From Liquidambar formosana (taxonomy: Eukaryota > Streptophyta > Magnoliopsida > Saxifragales > Altingiaceae): 64,000 bases of DNA. Where the stretch lies: positions 26,640,717-26,704,716 of the forward strand of contig CM077828.1 of NCBI GenBank assembly GCA_039720395.1, given 5' to 3'. How positions within the stretch are numbered: the stretch's first letter is position 1; each line of letters opens with the position of its first letter. This document shows, in pieces, positions 53,717 to 64,000 of the stretch. Made by a program: the position numbers and the translations under genes. The notes beneath the pieces were generated by a model that saw only the letters and a list, made by a program, of their open reading frames with translations, ran no database searches and was not told the DNA's origin.

Positions 53717-53835
53717 TCTTGGTACCAAGAGATTATATAAAAAGAAACAAAAAATATTATATAGTCTCTTGGTACCAAGAGATTCTATAAAAGGAAATGA
53801 AAAAAATAGTCTCTTGGTGCCAAGAGATTATTGGT
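53717..53835. repeat. Three copies of the ~20-bp palindrome, copy b
   Basis: Duplicate of 48498-48616: TCTCTTGGTACCAAGAGATT at about 53717 and 53767 and TCTCTTGGTGCCAAGAGATT at about 53810. In copy b the first palindrome is perfect. Confidence 0.8.
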
Positions 53836-53985
53836 ACCAACAACCTAGCCGGTCTGCTCAAAATGAAACCAAAGGACAATTGGTAGTCATTGCAACAATG
53901 ACAATATCTGTGACTTAAATCCTATCTCCTAACCAAACACAATAAAAGGCGTGGCCATATTCAAGTTACTATTGTAATCAAATCA

Positions 53986-54133
53986 TTTAATTTTTTTTCT
54001 CATAACATGGATTAAAAATTTATTATCACTTTTCAAACAAATTGAACCAAGAATCTCCTTTCACATAGGGGATGAAATGCCATTAGACCGACCAAAGGTC
54101 ATTGACATCCTTATAATGAAAAAGAATTTAGTT
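53986..54133. other. Unique spacer between unit 3 and the unit tail
   Basis: About 150 bp with no counterpart elsewhere in the window; no gene. Confidence 0.5.
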
Positions 54134-55552
54134 TGCTCTTTAGAGAAATACTAATCACAATTGATCCGATGCTTGTCACACATACCAATCACAATCACGA
54201 TGGTGGGATCAAGAAGAATGTTCCTCCAACATTGACTCCTCTCAGTAAAGCTTGCTAGTAAAACTATGACTTGCCTTCCCAACTGTGACTAATATTAAAT
54301 CACGCACTATTCGTCCTATACCCTGTACGACCCAAAACAAGTTGATTTCACAACACACGCATACAACTATACAAGGCTGGCTTTCTTTCTTTAAAGGTCC
54401 AAAAAACATATAAGAAAGGGAAGAATCGTACACCCTTTTTTCTCTTCTATTTTATGCTTTTGGAAATTTTCAAGATGGACCCTCCTACGTGATGTTCTAG
54501 AAGGAACGTTACAAAAAGTAATGGCATCATTCATTAATGGTTATTCAATGGAAATTACTCCTAAAAGATTAGAGTATAATATTAAGGCACAAATCTATAA
54601 TCTTAAATATAAAATTTCAAGATAACGATGATCATCATTTAAAATTAATAATAATGGCATGAAAATTTCATGAATTTTTATAAATCTATTATCATATAAC
54701 ATCTAATGATAATTCCAACATCTTAAAAGTAATCTCATTTAATTTTATGGATTTGTGCCTACAATACTATTATGTAAAAATATTATATATAATTGTTCAA
54801 ATTTCGTTTGGACGACGAAATGGACCCTAATATAATAAGGGAATTAAGGTGGGTGGCAATAGGTCTAGACTTCATTTCAACAACGCAAAGCCCTTTGTTC
54901 CTACAGCCGAGTCGTGTTTTGTTGAGCAATGCTATAGATCTTGCCATTTTATTGTCTTCCCTCACAAAGGCAGGATCTACACAGATGTGGTTTCTCTCAT
55001 TTTCAAGAAAAGCAATATATTAGTATATAAGAAGGCAGTAGAAGAGGCGTGATAAGTAGCATTTTCCTATTTTATTTGGGTTGGACCTAGTTTCTCCATA
55101 GTGGTAGAAAGAGATGTCATTACTCATTAGTCTAACTCACGTTTCTAGGATTTATTTTTATTTTAATTTGGGTTACAATTGAAGGGTTCTAAGTTCTAAC
55201 TCCTAACCTACCCGTATCATACCTTTTATCTGGATCTCACCTTACATTTTTCTCCACCCTCTTTCACCACTAGGATAGCTCTAGTAGCTTTTATCTCACC
55301 TTTCTCTCATCCACTAGGGACCCGGTGGCTTCACATTTCTAGGTCTTGTTGTTGAACTTTAAGTCGGACTTGGTGTCGCAGCGAAAAAAAAAAAAAAGTC
55401 GGACTTGTTCCATTTGATACAACTATACAAGAAAGCAGCTGAGTTTTGACCAAGACTGTGCATTCAGCGGCCTAGAAAGACAAAGTCTTGGGTTGTTTGG
55501 TGGGCCTTATTCGGAGGACTGGCCCCTAGAAGTTGAAATTTAATTCTGTACA
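54134..55552. repeat. Tail of the duplication (homologous to 34555-36099)
   Basis: Matches unit 1 closely, without the SINE at 35037-35178, and leads directly into the complete Mutator-like MITE. A T-rich stretch in unit 1 at about 35720 is shorter here, and a TGGTGTCGCAGCG plus poly(A) insertion occurs at about 55370-55396. Confidence 0.8.
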
Positions 55553-55948
55553 GGGAACGGCTATTGCAACCCCCGATTCTTATAATCCCACCCATTTCTT
55601 TTTAGTTTTAAAGATTTTATGAAAAATATAAAAGGTTTTTTTAAAAACTGATTGCTTAGTCTACTAGAAAGCATCATTTTGAACAATTTTGCAGAAGAAA
55701 GTTTTTCCAAAATCTATCGTTTAGATAGACTTTTTGGCAAAAAATGAAATAAAGACTTTAAATGGTTAAAAAGTATATTTAAACGATAGATTTAGGAAAA
55801 ACTTTTTTTTACAAAGTTATTTAAAATGATGTTTTATAGTGAATCTCATGGCTGGTTTTTATAAAAACCTTTTATATTTTACATAAAACCTTCAAAATCT
55901 AAAAGATGGGATGGGATGATTAGAATGGGGGTTGCAATAGCCATTCCC
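55553..55948. mobile_element. Mutator-like foldback MITE, complete copy
   Basis: 396 bp with ends GGGAACGGCTATTGCAACCC and the inverse of GGGTTGCAATAGCCATTCCC, flanked by perfect 10-bp repeats ATTCTGTACA (55543-55552, 55949-55958). Arms are mirrored for over 100 bp. Confidence 0.88.
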
Positions 55949-55958
55949 ATTCTGTACA

Positions 55959-56605
55959 CTGTCATAGGCCGGCCTTTTTGCAGCCCTAATTTCCTATCCA
56001 TTTTGACACACTGTCATAGGGCCGGCCTCGTATTAAAATACATTGGATTTACCTGAATTGACTGAAGATTTGGTATGGACCAAGGAAAATGGTACTCATC
56101 CCACGGTCCCACCTTCCCTTAGAAAAGAACTTCGGTTGAACGGTGGTACCAGCTAACCTGATATCTCTGACCAATAAAAATGTTTAAATGTAATGAGTTA
56201 TTATTCTAAAGCTTGAAAGATGCGGAAATAACCCTCACGTGGTGATAAATTGGTCTTGAATGTTCAAACCTAGAATTAGAGGGAAAAACTCCAAAAGGCT
56301 GATTTTATGTTTATCTTTTTCGTCATGAGTACTATATTTAAAAAACTATAAAAACATATTTTTTTCATATAATGATTGAGTTATTAATTGTAACTTAACA
56401 TGTGTTTTTAACCTTCAATTAAGAAAAGCCAAATTAAATATATAAAAGCAAAAAAGAAGTTTATAGATGTACAACCTAAGGTCGTACAGAGCTCCTTTAG
56501 ATGCTAAGAGAGACTCATACATTAGTAATTCTAGTACTGCTACTTGATTCTTACATCCTCCATTTTTGGGTACAAAGCGTGTCCCCCTCATATACGACTC
56601 CAACC
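55959..56605. other. Spacer, no gene seen
   Basis: A 15-bp direct repeat ACACTGTCATAGGSC occurs at about 55956 and 56008. Otherwise AT-rich DNA with nothing recognised. Confidence 0.5.
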
Positions 56606-57018
56606 CTATGTTTGGTACAAGGGATTTGTGGGAGGATGGAAAGAGGAGGGAAAAGTGGAGGGAAAAGGGTCAAGGGGTGTGTTTGGTAGGAGGGAAAGGA
56701 GAGAAAAGATAGTGAATCACCTTTTTTTTTTTTATCTCTCCAATTTTGGGAGGAAAGGTGGGGGGAAAAATAGGTTTTTGTTAAAGTGACCATATTACCC
56801 TCACATTTTCCTTTTTTACATGTGAGGGTAAAAAAATGAAATCATACTTTTTAATATCCATCCACACAAGGAAGGAAAAGAGGAAGGAAAAAACTATAAT
56901 TCCATCCATCCTACCAAACACACTGGAAGGAAAGAGGGTTTTTTTTCCCAGGGAAGGAAAAGTTCATCCTTCCTACTTTTCCTTCCTCCCACTTTCCCAT
57001 CCTCCCTACCAAACATAG
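56606..57018. mobile_element. Foldback element rich in GGAGGGAAA repeats
   Basis: About 413 bp with ends CTATGTTTGGTA and TACCAAACATAG. Arms carry GGGAGGATGGAAAGAGGAGG and its mirror CTTCCTCCCACTTTCCCATC. GTGTGTTTGGTAGGA / CCTACCAAACACAC forms a second, inner inverted pair. It resembles Tourist/Harbinger-type MITEs by end sequence, but no TAA or TTA duplication is readable. Confidence 0.6.
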
Positions 57019-57366
57019 CCCAAGTAAATGCATACCATAATCCTTGAAATTCATAATAAACGTGTTTCCATTTTGCATGTTTTCCATATTTCCAAGAGAC
57101 TTCTCAAAACAGAACATGAACTTAATCTTAGTATATCCTTACCAATTTCAATATATTTTCTCGAAAACCTCCAAAAACTAGAAATCACGAATTAATATTT
57201 TCCCATAAGCTGGTATCGCCAAGCCATTGAAGTTCATCCCCTAGTGTGGGAGGAGGATTGAAAGACGAAAGGGAGGCAAGATGAGTACCACTGCCCATAG
57301 AGTAAAGTTGGTGGCAAGAAGGAAGCACAAGAAAGCACCCACTCATCATCATCAAACAACTAGCAA
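57019..57366. other. Spacer, no gene seen
   Basis: No coding sequence or RNA gene recognised. Confidence 0.45.
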
Positions 57367-58437
57367 GCTGGGATGGCAGCAATCCTAATCATATAATAAT
57401 CCCTACATATGGTAATTCCTAAGAAGCCTCCCGCACTTCTCAAGTGTCAGTGAGGAGAAGTGCCGCGGACTTCTTTAGAGTGCAAATAACATTTCCCTAA
57501 TTTTAAGGTAATTTGTGTGAGAACACCATATATCTAAGGACAAAAATACTTGACTCATGAATCAAACATAAGCAAAAACACAATAATTGTCATTTCCCAG
57601 CTGTCCATTCAAGGTCCCTTCGTGGAGTCGATCTTTGTCTCCTATGGGTCCCATTTGGATTTGGATATACTGAAATCACAACGCGGCAATAGTACCTATC
57701 ATATATTGTCGGTGGTACCAGACTAATTTCCCAGATTGTATCAAGTTCTGCCCCAATTGGTCAGCTAACAATAACCCAGAAAAACAAAATTGTTGCAAAC
57801 AATGCAACTCTGGGATGAGAAAGGTATGTTTCCATTAGAATAAATAGAATTTGATCTTAATCTTTAGTGGGGAAATAAAAAGAGCAAAGCAAACTTGTTC
57901 CTGCTATTGTGTGGCAAGCCGGGATGGCAGCAATCCTAGTCATGTAACAATCCCTAAATATGGTGACTTTAGGAAGATTATTCACACGTCCTAAGAAACC
58001 TCCCGCACTTCTCAATGAGAGAATGAAAAAGGAGTGCGAGAGGCCTCTTTAAAAGGGGCGAAAATAGCATTTCCCCAGTTTTAGGGTAATATTAGCACAA
58101 GCACAATCTGTGTGATTTGTTTCCCAGCTTTTCATTCAACGTCCCTTCGAATGAGTCATTCATTGTCTCCTATGGGTCCCAGTAGGTCTTTGGTAGTGGA
58201 ATCACAATGGCAATAGTACCTACCATATTGCCGGCAGTACCAGACTATTTTCGCAGATTGTCAGGTTCTTGCCCCAATTGACAGCAAACAATGATCCAGT
58301 TAACAAAAATGGCTACAAACAAGGCAACTGTCATGAGGATGGTATGTTTCCATAAGAATAAATTAAATTTAATCTAAATCTTCTGTGGGGAGATAAAAGG
58401 AGCAAAGCAAACTTGTTCCTGCTATTGTAATTGTATG
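57367..58437. repeat. Two-copy ~530-545 bp tandem duplication downstream of the RING gene
   Basis: GCTGGGATGGCAGCAATCCT at 57368 recurs as GCCGGGATGGCAGCAATCCT at about 57916. Both copies continue through CCTCCCGCACTTCTCAA, CTCCTATGGGTCCCA, GCAATAGTACCTA, GTACCAGACTA and GAGCAAAGCAAACTTGTTCC. Divergence of perhaps 15-20 percent with indels implies an old event. It is non-coding and probably partly 3' UTR of the RING gene. Confidence 0.8.
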
Positions 58438-58603
58438 GCAAAGGGCCAAAACAGAAACATGACTACAACCATACTTACATACGCTGGCATCTCTCACAAA
58501 GCTCAAACAGCAGATCCCAAAAGCCGAGAACTGCAACATAGAGAGGCAGAGAGACCAGAGAAACAAGGAAGAGCTCAATCTCAGCCCCACAAAAAAGTGC
58601 TCT

Positions 58604-59050
58604 CTATGTCAATTCAACTCCAGCATCACTCGAAACACTACTTTCCCCACCCGATAACACTTCAATTTTCAAAGGATTAGCACATGTTCGACAGATTGGA
58701 CAAAGGGAAGTCTTCAACAACCATGAATCAATGCATTGAGGATGGAAGCAGTGGCTGCAGTTTGGCAACAACCTGCACTTATCACCCACCTTGAAATTCT
58801 CTAAACAAACAGCACAATCAACAAGAGTACTATAATTCCCTATATCCCCTGCATTGTATTCAAAGCAAGGAAGCTTCTCTAAGTCATTGTGGGACATTTT
58901 TGGACTTACAATACTGCTGCTCCTTTGAACAATAGCACCAGTTGTATATCCTCTGCTGAAGGCCCTTCCAACAACACATATATGAATTACGACCAAAACA
59001 GCAATACCCACAAACAATAATATCACAGATATGACAATTTCCATGACCAT
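58604..59050 (-). CDS. ATL-type RING-H2 finger E3 ubiquitin ligase
   Basis: Intronless, 148 residues from the first ATG. A transmembrane segment lies near the N-terminus (VISVILLFVGIAVLVVIHIC). A GLD-like motif (LEKLPCFEY) leads to a RING-H2 domain CAVCLENFKVGD...LLPNCSHCFHPQCIDSWL... and SLCPICR, with all eight zinc ligands and the ATL-typical Trp spaced after CID. These proteins sit in membranes and pass ubiquitin from E2 to targets, often in stress responses. A longer open frame extends upstream but has no ATG, so 59050 is the start; ATG at 59044 is possible. Which ATL it is cannot be told. Confidence 0.92.
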   Translation of the reverse strand: MVMEIVISVILLFVGIAVLVVIHICVVGRAFSRGYTTGAIVQRSSSIVSPKMSHNDLEKLPCFEYNAGDIGNYSTLVDCAVCLENFKVGDKCRLLPNCSHCFHPQCIDSWLLKTSLCPICRTCANPLKIEVLSGGESSVSSDAGVELT

Positions 59051-59460
59051 ACTCTGTTTAGACAAATACCCAGAAAGAAAATTTTCTTCCAAGGGTCAGA
59101 GTTTCTAGCTCTCATTCCAAACAGACCCTAAGACCCAGAACATTCTCCTCTTCTGTTTTATCTCAATTTCATTGTGTTTATCTGGAATATAACACAGACC
59201 CAGAGGCTGAAAACTTGTGCAGGTCTCTGCAGGTATGTGTCAAAATCATTGAATTTAGCGAAAACCCAATTCGAGCAGCTGGGCTGGGCTGGGCTGTCTT
59301 GTAGTTTTTCACAAAAAGAGCTGAAACAGAACAATCTTGAGAAAAGAGTCGCACTCGGTTACTTACAGGTGTTTTCTGAGGGTCTGAGAAGTTTGGTGGG
59401 TAAACAGTAACTGAAATTGGCATTTTCTTACAGGTGGGCAGATTATGTCTCCCTGTCCTT
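59051..59460 (-). other. Probable 5' leader and promoter of the RING gene
   Basis: CT-rich, T-rich sequence with a GGGCTGGGCTGGGCTG run at 59280-59295 (+ strand). No clear TATA box. No other gene. Confidence 0.4.
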
Positions 59461-59581
59461 ATTGAATTTTGATGAAAGCATCCGACCTGACCATATATTA
59501 TTTTATTATGATTTTATAATATTTTGAGAGAGATAGAAAGAGCATGACAGAGAGCATAACTCTATCTTAAGAAGGAAATTA

Positions 59582-59620
59582 CATTATATTATATTATATT
59601 ATATTATATTATATATATTA
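59582..59620. repeat. (ATATT)n pentanucleotide microsatellite
   Basis: About seven ATATT units followed by ATATATAT. Confidence 0.85.
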
Positions 59621-61121
59621 ACAACTAGAATGACAGTTTGTCATCACTTTTTTATTAAGTTCATAAAAACCATTAAGTGCAGAAAAAGATATTAGTTGTT
59701 TACATTTTCACAGCCATTATTTGTCTATTAAACTATTATGAAATTATTTTTCTTTTTCATCAATAGGGCATTCAAACTTTAGGTCCAATTGATTCTCTAA
59801 ATATTGATAAAGGCCACTATTTTTTTCAGATTATTTAATGTTCAAGATAAATTCAACAAGTAACCGATCCAAGAAGTAGGAAGTCAAATTTAAAACCTTT
59901 TTCACTTAAAAGTGTACCTCCTAGAAATCACCATTTCACCCATCAGGATTAAAATAACAGTGACTTTTAAAAATCTCAGATTTAACCATGTCCAACCTTG
60001 GAACAAGCTAGGTGGTCTGGTGGAGTTTATGGTCGAAGCAGCCTAATAACTCCCAACCAATTGATTAGGCCTTCACTTAGAAGACTCGAGGTTTGTCTTA
60101 AAAACTTTACCCAATTTCTATAATCTTTGTTTCTAATAGAACTTTTCCAGGTTCTATTCAAAGCACTAAAACAGTGTTTTCTGTATTTACCTGGAGTCTT
60201 GAGTTTACTGAGCTGAGTTAAACCAGATAAGTAAGAGCACAAAGGTAGTAGATTATAGAGACTGAAACTTCCAGGAAGGAACAAAAGTGAAGAAAAAGAT
60301 AGAGAGAGATGTTTAATAATTATTCCATCTTTTGTTATGACAATTTAACCTTTCTTATAAATGATAGGATGAGAGATCAACATCATCATTAATTAATTAT
60401 TTATTTCTGTCATGTGAAACAAATATGTCAAAGAACAGGTTTCAAGACAAAAATTAAGGTGTGAGAAAGTCTAAAGCCCACCAACTATTTTTTCATAATA
60501 TTGCTACATCTTCTCAAGCTTGTCTCTCACAACCATTGGTAGATGCAACAAATCATGGAGTGGAAGTAGTTTTCCCAAAAGTAATCCTACTATAAATATC
60601 TTAATCTTGAGCATTTTAAAATAATAATAATAGTAATGAGTGTAAGTCTTATATACAGTGGATAAGCGTACACGACACCTTAAGTTAAGATCCACTCGAT
60701 GACCCCACTAATCTCAGACATCCAACCATATCGGCTGAGATTGCGTTGTCGATTAATCAGTTGATTGTGTTTAGCTGGTTGAGGTTGATGGGCCTCCCAG
60801 CTGAACATGTTGATTGAGATTGTGGTGCAGTCATCTATCACATAATATATAAGATTTAAGCAGAATTTTATTAGGGGCTGCTGCAATGGTCTCCATGAGC
60901 CAAGGCTTAAATTTCCTGAAAATTTATTTTTTAACGAAGATATTCTTATTCGTCTTTCCAAATACGGAGTATCCCATTTTTAATGAATTATTTAAAGAGA
61001 GAAGCTGGTTAAGATTGTCCTATACCATGTTTTCTTCTGCCAATTGCCCAACATAAATTGCAGAGATTTACTATAATGATTCCCAGTGATTAAAGATTCA
61101 TGATTCATGAGTTCTCCCTCT

Positions 61122-61189
<68 letters not shown>

Positions 61190-62331
61190 TATATTACGGA
61201 TGTTTCTAAACCGGGACCAGATCAAACCTGCTAGAAAACTGAACCAAACCAACCCATTGAGGTGGATTAATCTAATTCTCAGGTTGACCTATCCCAAATT
61301 GCACCCTTGGTTGTCCTTGTCCCTACTCCCATGCCCCTTCAGTTGTTTGGTATAGTAGAAAATTGTGAACACTATCATGCGGTTTATCTGGGTTCAATTA
61401 TGTATTGTGAAGGGAAAAAAAAAGAAAAAAAAGGAGGATGGAACCCCCCAGGGGATGATTGTAGAGTAAAATTGAATTTGAAATCTTGATCAAGCCAGAA
61501 AGTGTTTTGACATCAGAAAAATATAAAAAGAAGAAAATTTCATGTATCAAAAATTTTAAAATCCACCAATGCCTAAATAGTAAATACTAACAATTGTCAA
61601 TATTAGCCATTGCTTGCTAGTGCAGTACTTCAACACTAACTTGCATGATTCAGGGATTAAGACTCGACTAGTAGGTGGTCACTAGAGAGTTAACATGCAG
61701 ATATACGTCACGTTTAATTATTAATTTAATATGGTTGAAATATTGTTTATATTACCCAGGAATACTCTTCGCAGGTTTCTTGGTAATCTTAAAAATCATC
61801 ATCACCATCGTCATCATCAATGCTGGCTTGAATTGCTTCACAAGTTTATTTGGAATCCCAAGGATCTCAGCTGTCTGTCATTATCTTTATATAATCCTTA
61901 ATAATGAAATGATAATTACAATTATTTAAGATTTACAAGGTCAATAATGATGGTAAGCAGATTTCTCATTCTCTGCATGCGAGGTGGAAAAAATGTGCTC
62001 CCGTGGTTAAAAGAATTGACCAGATGAATAATTAGAGCAACTTTAAGAACAGAAAATACCAGAGTTGTGCACAAAACTGAACACAGCAGTCACATAAGAG
62101 AAGCAAAAACATCATATTAATATCAAAATTCATGGCTTACAAATCAAAAAATAATAAGGGTGCATACCGCAGATCTATGTTTCAAGATCTAACAGTTGGA
62201 GAAACATATACATCTCAATTCTGCATATGTAAGAAGTAGGGAAAACTGATAAAAGAGATCATCAGAATTTCTTATAGTATGCTTTAATTTATATTAGCTT
62301 CCAAAATCAGGACCCCAAAACAAGACCTTAC
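59621..62331. other. Spacer, no intact gene seen
   Basis: About 2.7 kb of AT-rich DNA. Apart from the compound microsatellite at 61128-61185, no feature can be supported. Confidence 0.5.
61128..61185. repeat. Compound (CT)n(AT)n microsatellite
   Basis: About 15 CT units followed directly by about 13 AT units. Confidence 0.9.
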
Positions 62332-62567
62332 CTAGTGACATTGGTAACATGAAGAACAGCTTGTGCGCTTAGAGGAGAGAGTTTTGACTAGCAGAAGATC
62401 TCCCAAGAACACATCTCTGCATACTCAGGTTCTGGAAGTGAAAGGATCTTTTGGGATTTTTCATATACTGCTTGCAGTTCCATAAGAAGGGTCTGAGCAG
62501 CCCCCCTGGACTCGGCTGGTCATTCACTGAGTTGGGAAGCAGCAACTTGGATCAATTTATTGATCCC
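62332..62567 (-). pseudogene. Degenerate exon like the C-terminus of a plant TOG/ARM-repeat protein
   Basis: Minus-strand frame between an acceptor (TAG at 62568-62570) and a donor (CTAG|GTAAGG) reads INKLIQVAASQLSE, stop, PAESRGAAQTLLMELQAVYE, then CSWEIFC, stop, SKLSPLSAQAVLHVTNVT. The order (KLPEAREAAR-like, E-K, W..FCQSKL...AQAVL) matches the end of the small Arabidopsis ARM/CLASP_N-like family represented by At4g15830, as I recall it. Two in-frame stops (TGA, and TAG where Gln is expected) mark it as decayed. No other exon of the gene was found in the window, though one could lie further right. Confidence 0.45.
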
Positions 62568-63107
62568 CTAAGTTTTGATTCCTACTGTTCCCTACAGATA
62601 CACAGCATAAAAAACACAAGTATCTGGTGACAACAGATCAGAAAACATTTATGACTAGCATATATTGCATTAAGAGTAGGAAAAATTAATACTCAATAAT
62701 AACACAAATTGACACAAAGCTTGCTAATATTTCAAGATAGCTAAACCATTTTATTTACAAGTAATCTAAAATTTAAGTGCTAATATTAATGAAATTACAA
62801 GACACCACAACAAATCCTGAGAAGCAATGTAGCTTGGACACTTCTGAACAAGTAGCCACAATGGATTTAATTTTCCCAAAATTACATATTCTATTTGCAT
62901 GTCACTAATTAAGATCAACAATCGAGTATGATTGTATGAGCTATGTTCGTAATTTCATCTAGTAGTGAAAAATTACCCATTTCTAATATAGTAGAATTAA
63001 TGAAAAATTACCCCAACCAGTTTGCTTTAGGTGGGTTAGTAGTTCATATCTGACTTTCCAATTCTGGTGATGGCTGTTCGAAGTTATTCTTTATGGAAGG
63101 TGCCTCT
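62568..63107. other. Spacer, no gene seen
   Basis: AT-rich, nothing recognised. Confidence 0.45.
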
Positions 63108-63395
63108 TTTTTTTGATAATCAAACATTTATAAAGTGGGAGAAGAAGAAGACACTACATGGGGCTCTCCATCCCCAGCTATCAGATCTGCAGTCAACACA
63201 GAAGCAGGAAATTGAGAGGTGGGGATGGATCCAAAAACACAACAATTCGCTGCCCAAAGGGCCAGCTCATGGGCTGCCTTATTGGGCCTAGGTACATGGT
63301 TAACAGTCCACGTAGAAAATCTAGACAAAAGATCTTTAATCTCAATATCTATGGAAGGTGCTTCATGGAAGGCAATTCGCTCCCCAATCAAATAT
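63108..63395 (-). mobile_element. 5'-truncated LINE (RNase H tail) with 17-bp target duplication
   Basis: The minus strand encodes FSTWTVNHVPRPNKAAHELA then LWAANCCVFGSIP and a C-terminus ending SSSSPTL. This is the end of a LINE-type RNase H domain (VPRxxNxxAHxLA). The 3' side has a short T run (+ strand). TTATGGAAGGTGCCTCT (63091-63107) and TTATGGAAGTTGCCTCT (63396-63412) are the target duplication with one mismatch. Confidence 0.8.
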
Positions 63396-63577
63396 TTATG
63401 GAAGTTGCCTCTTAATGCAACCTAAAGACACTAGGAGCTTCAAATCAATGTCTTACTCATGAAGAGATTACTCCATGTGGAAATTCAACAAGGAACTATC
63501 AACGTCCAGTAGAATGACATCAGCAGGACACACAGGTTAAGCTGCTTACAGCATGTGTTGCTTTATATATGGCCAGT

Positions 63578-63599
<22 letters not shown>

Positions 63600-63608
<9 letters not shown>

Positions 63609-63790
63609 AGAAATGGTCCAAATGTGGACTTGCCTGTTAGCTCATAAAATATCCCACCAGTTCCGCTTGGCAGTTTCCTCTCGACAATACATCCTACATA
63701 TCTGTGACTCATATTGACTAACCAGTCTGCTGATCTATTTGCTTCTCTAGGTAAAGGTAGCAGCTTACAGCAGGAGTTGCTATGTAAATA
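63600..63790 (-). mobile_element. Second LINE RNase H remnant
   Basis: The minus strand reads CCKLLPLPREANRSADWLVN then MSHRYVGCIVERKLPSGTGG. PREANRSADWL is the conserved C-terminal helix of LINE RNase H domains. An (AAAAC)5 tract lies on its 3' side (63579-63604). Upstream (63790-63973) the same frame stays open for about 60 residues that I cannot assign. Confidence 0.5.
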
Positions 63791-64000
63791 CATGTAAGGA
63801 AAATTAAAATTAAGAAAGATTAATGAAGCATACTGTCCTAAATAAAACAAAAATCCTCGTGTACGAGCTAAAGCATCAATGTGCTTTTCCTGGAGCGTAC
63901 CACGATTGATGGTATCTAAATCTGCTCTACCACTTTGATTGATGAGCCTGGTATTTGCTGTTTGAAGTATCATTATTAGAGTGCTCTCTTATGAGAACTA

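Larger units (their letters stand above)
48760..53985. repeat. Tandem duplication unit 3 (truncated)
   Basis: 48760-50870 matches 43991-46915 of unit 2 (without its insertions) and 50871-53985 matches 46916-48759 plus one large insertion at about 51557-52735. Confidence 0.82.

Noticed and set aside
59051..59092. N-terminal extension of the RING-H2 protein
   Set aside because: The extended frame begins with TTG, not ATG; the first ATG is at 59050.
61128..61185. Possible transposon end at the CT/AT tract
   Set aside because: Simple sequence repeat only; no inverted partner or duplication found.

Overview
The window is nuclear DNA from a flowering plant, most likely a eudicot. Its genes carry GT-AG introns and include plant-only families (a U-box/ARM ligase, an ATL RING-H2 protein, an F-box/FBA protein and UGT90A-type glycosyltransferases). 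The AT-rich spacers are full of transposons. I cannot narrow the species from sequence alone.

Left part, 1-15500. It begins inside a mitochondrial-type aldehyde dehydrogenase (ALDH2B, + strand). An intronless PUB18/19-like U-box E3 ligase follows (6128-8182), with four CACGTG boxes upstream. Next come a fragment of an ERD2-like (KDEL receptor) exon, a pair of small foldback elements, and the two-exon DSS1/SEM1 proteasome-lid gene (12322-14419). The main DSS1 intron holds a truncated LINE.

Middle, 15500-27000. A complete UGT90A-like gene (UGT-A, - strand, 464 aa) is followed by a 6.2 kb CACTA transposon (18781-24987) sitting in what looks like a copia LTR. A second, orphan CACTA end, GC-rich tandem repeats and a 202-aa coiled-coil ORF lie inside the CACTA element.

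Right-middle, 27000-56000. This is a nested tandem duplication. Unit 1 (about 26967-36181) and unit 2 (36182-48759) each carry an intact 470-aa UGT90A-like gene (UGT-B 31600-33451, UGT-C 42734-44515, both - strand). Unit 3 (48760-53985) keeps only exon 1 of a UGT (UGT-D). Units 2 and 3 each carry a broken three-exon piece of an Atos/FAM214-like gene, and unit 2 also has one intact F-box gene and one F-box fragment. Transposons present in one unit and cleanly absent from another give exact empty sites and order the events.

Right end, 56000-64000. It holds a large foldback element, a ~545 bp tandem duplication, an ATL-type RING-H2 gene (58604-59050, - strand), a degenerate exon resembling the C-terminus of a plant TOG/ARM-repeat protein, and two LINE RNase H remnants.

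The most striking signal is in the UGT genes. One hAT-like element family has landed at two different codons in different paralogues, and in each case it forms an intron that restores the reading frame exactly. The 8-bp target duplication supplies the CAG before both splice sites, one element end supplies the donor (GCAAGG in UGT-B/C, GTAAGG in UGT-A), and the other end supplies a CTAAC branch-point-like motif and pyrimidines. Each paralogue is uninterrupted at the other's insertion site. All statements rest on reading the sequence and on recalled family features; no database or program was used.
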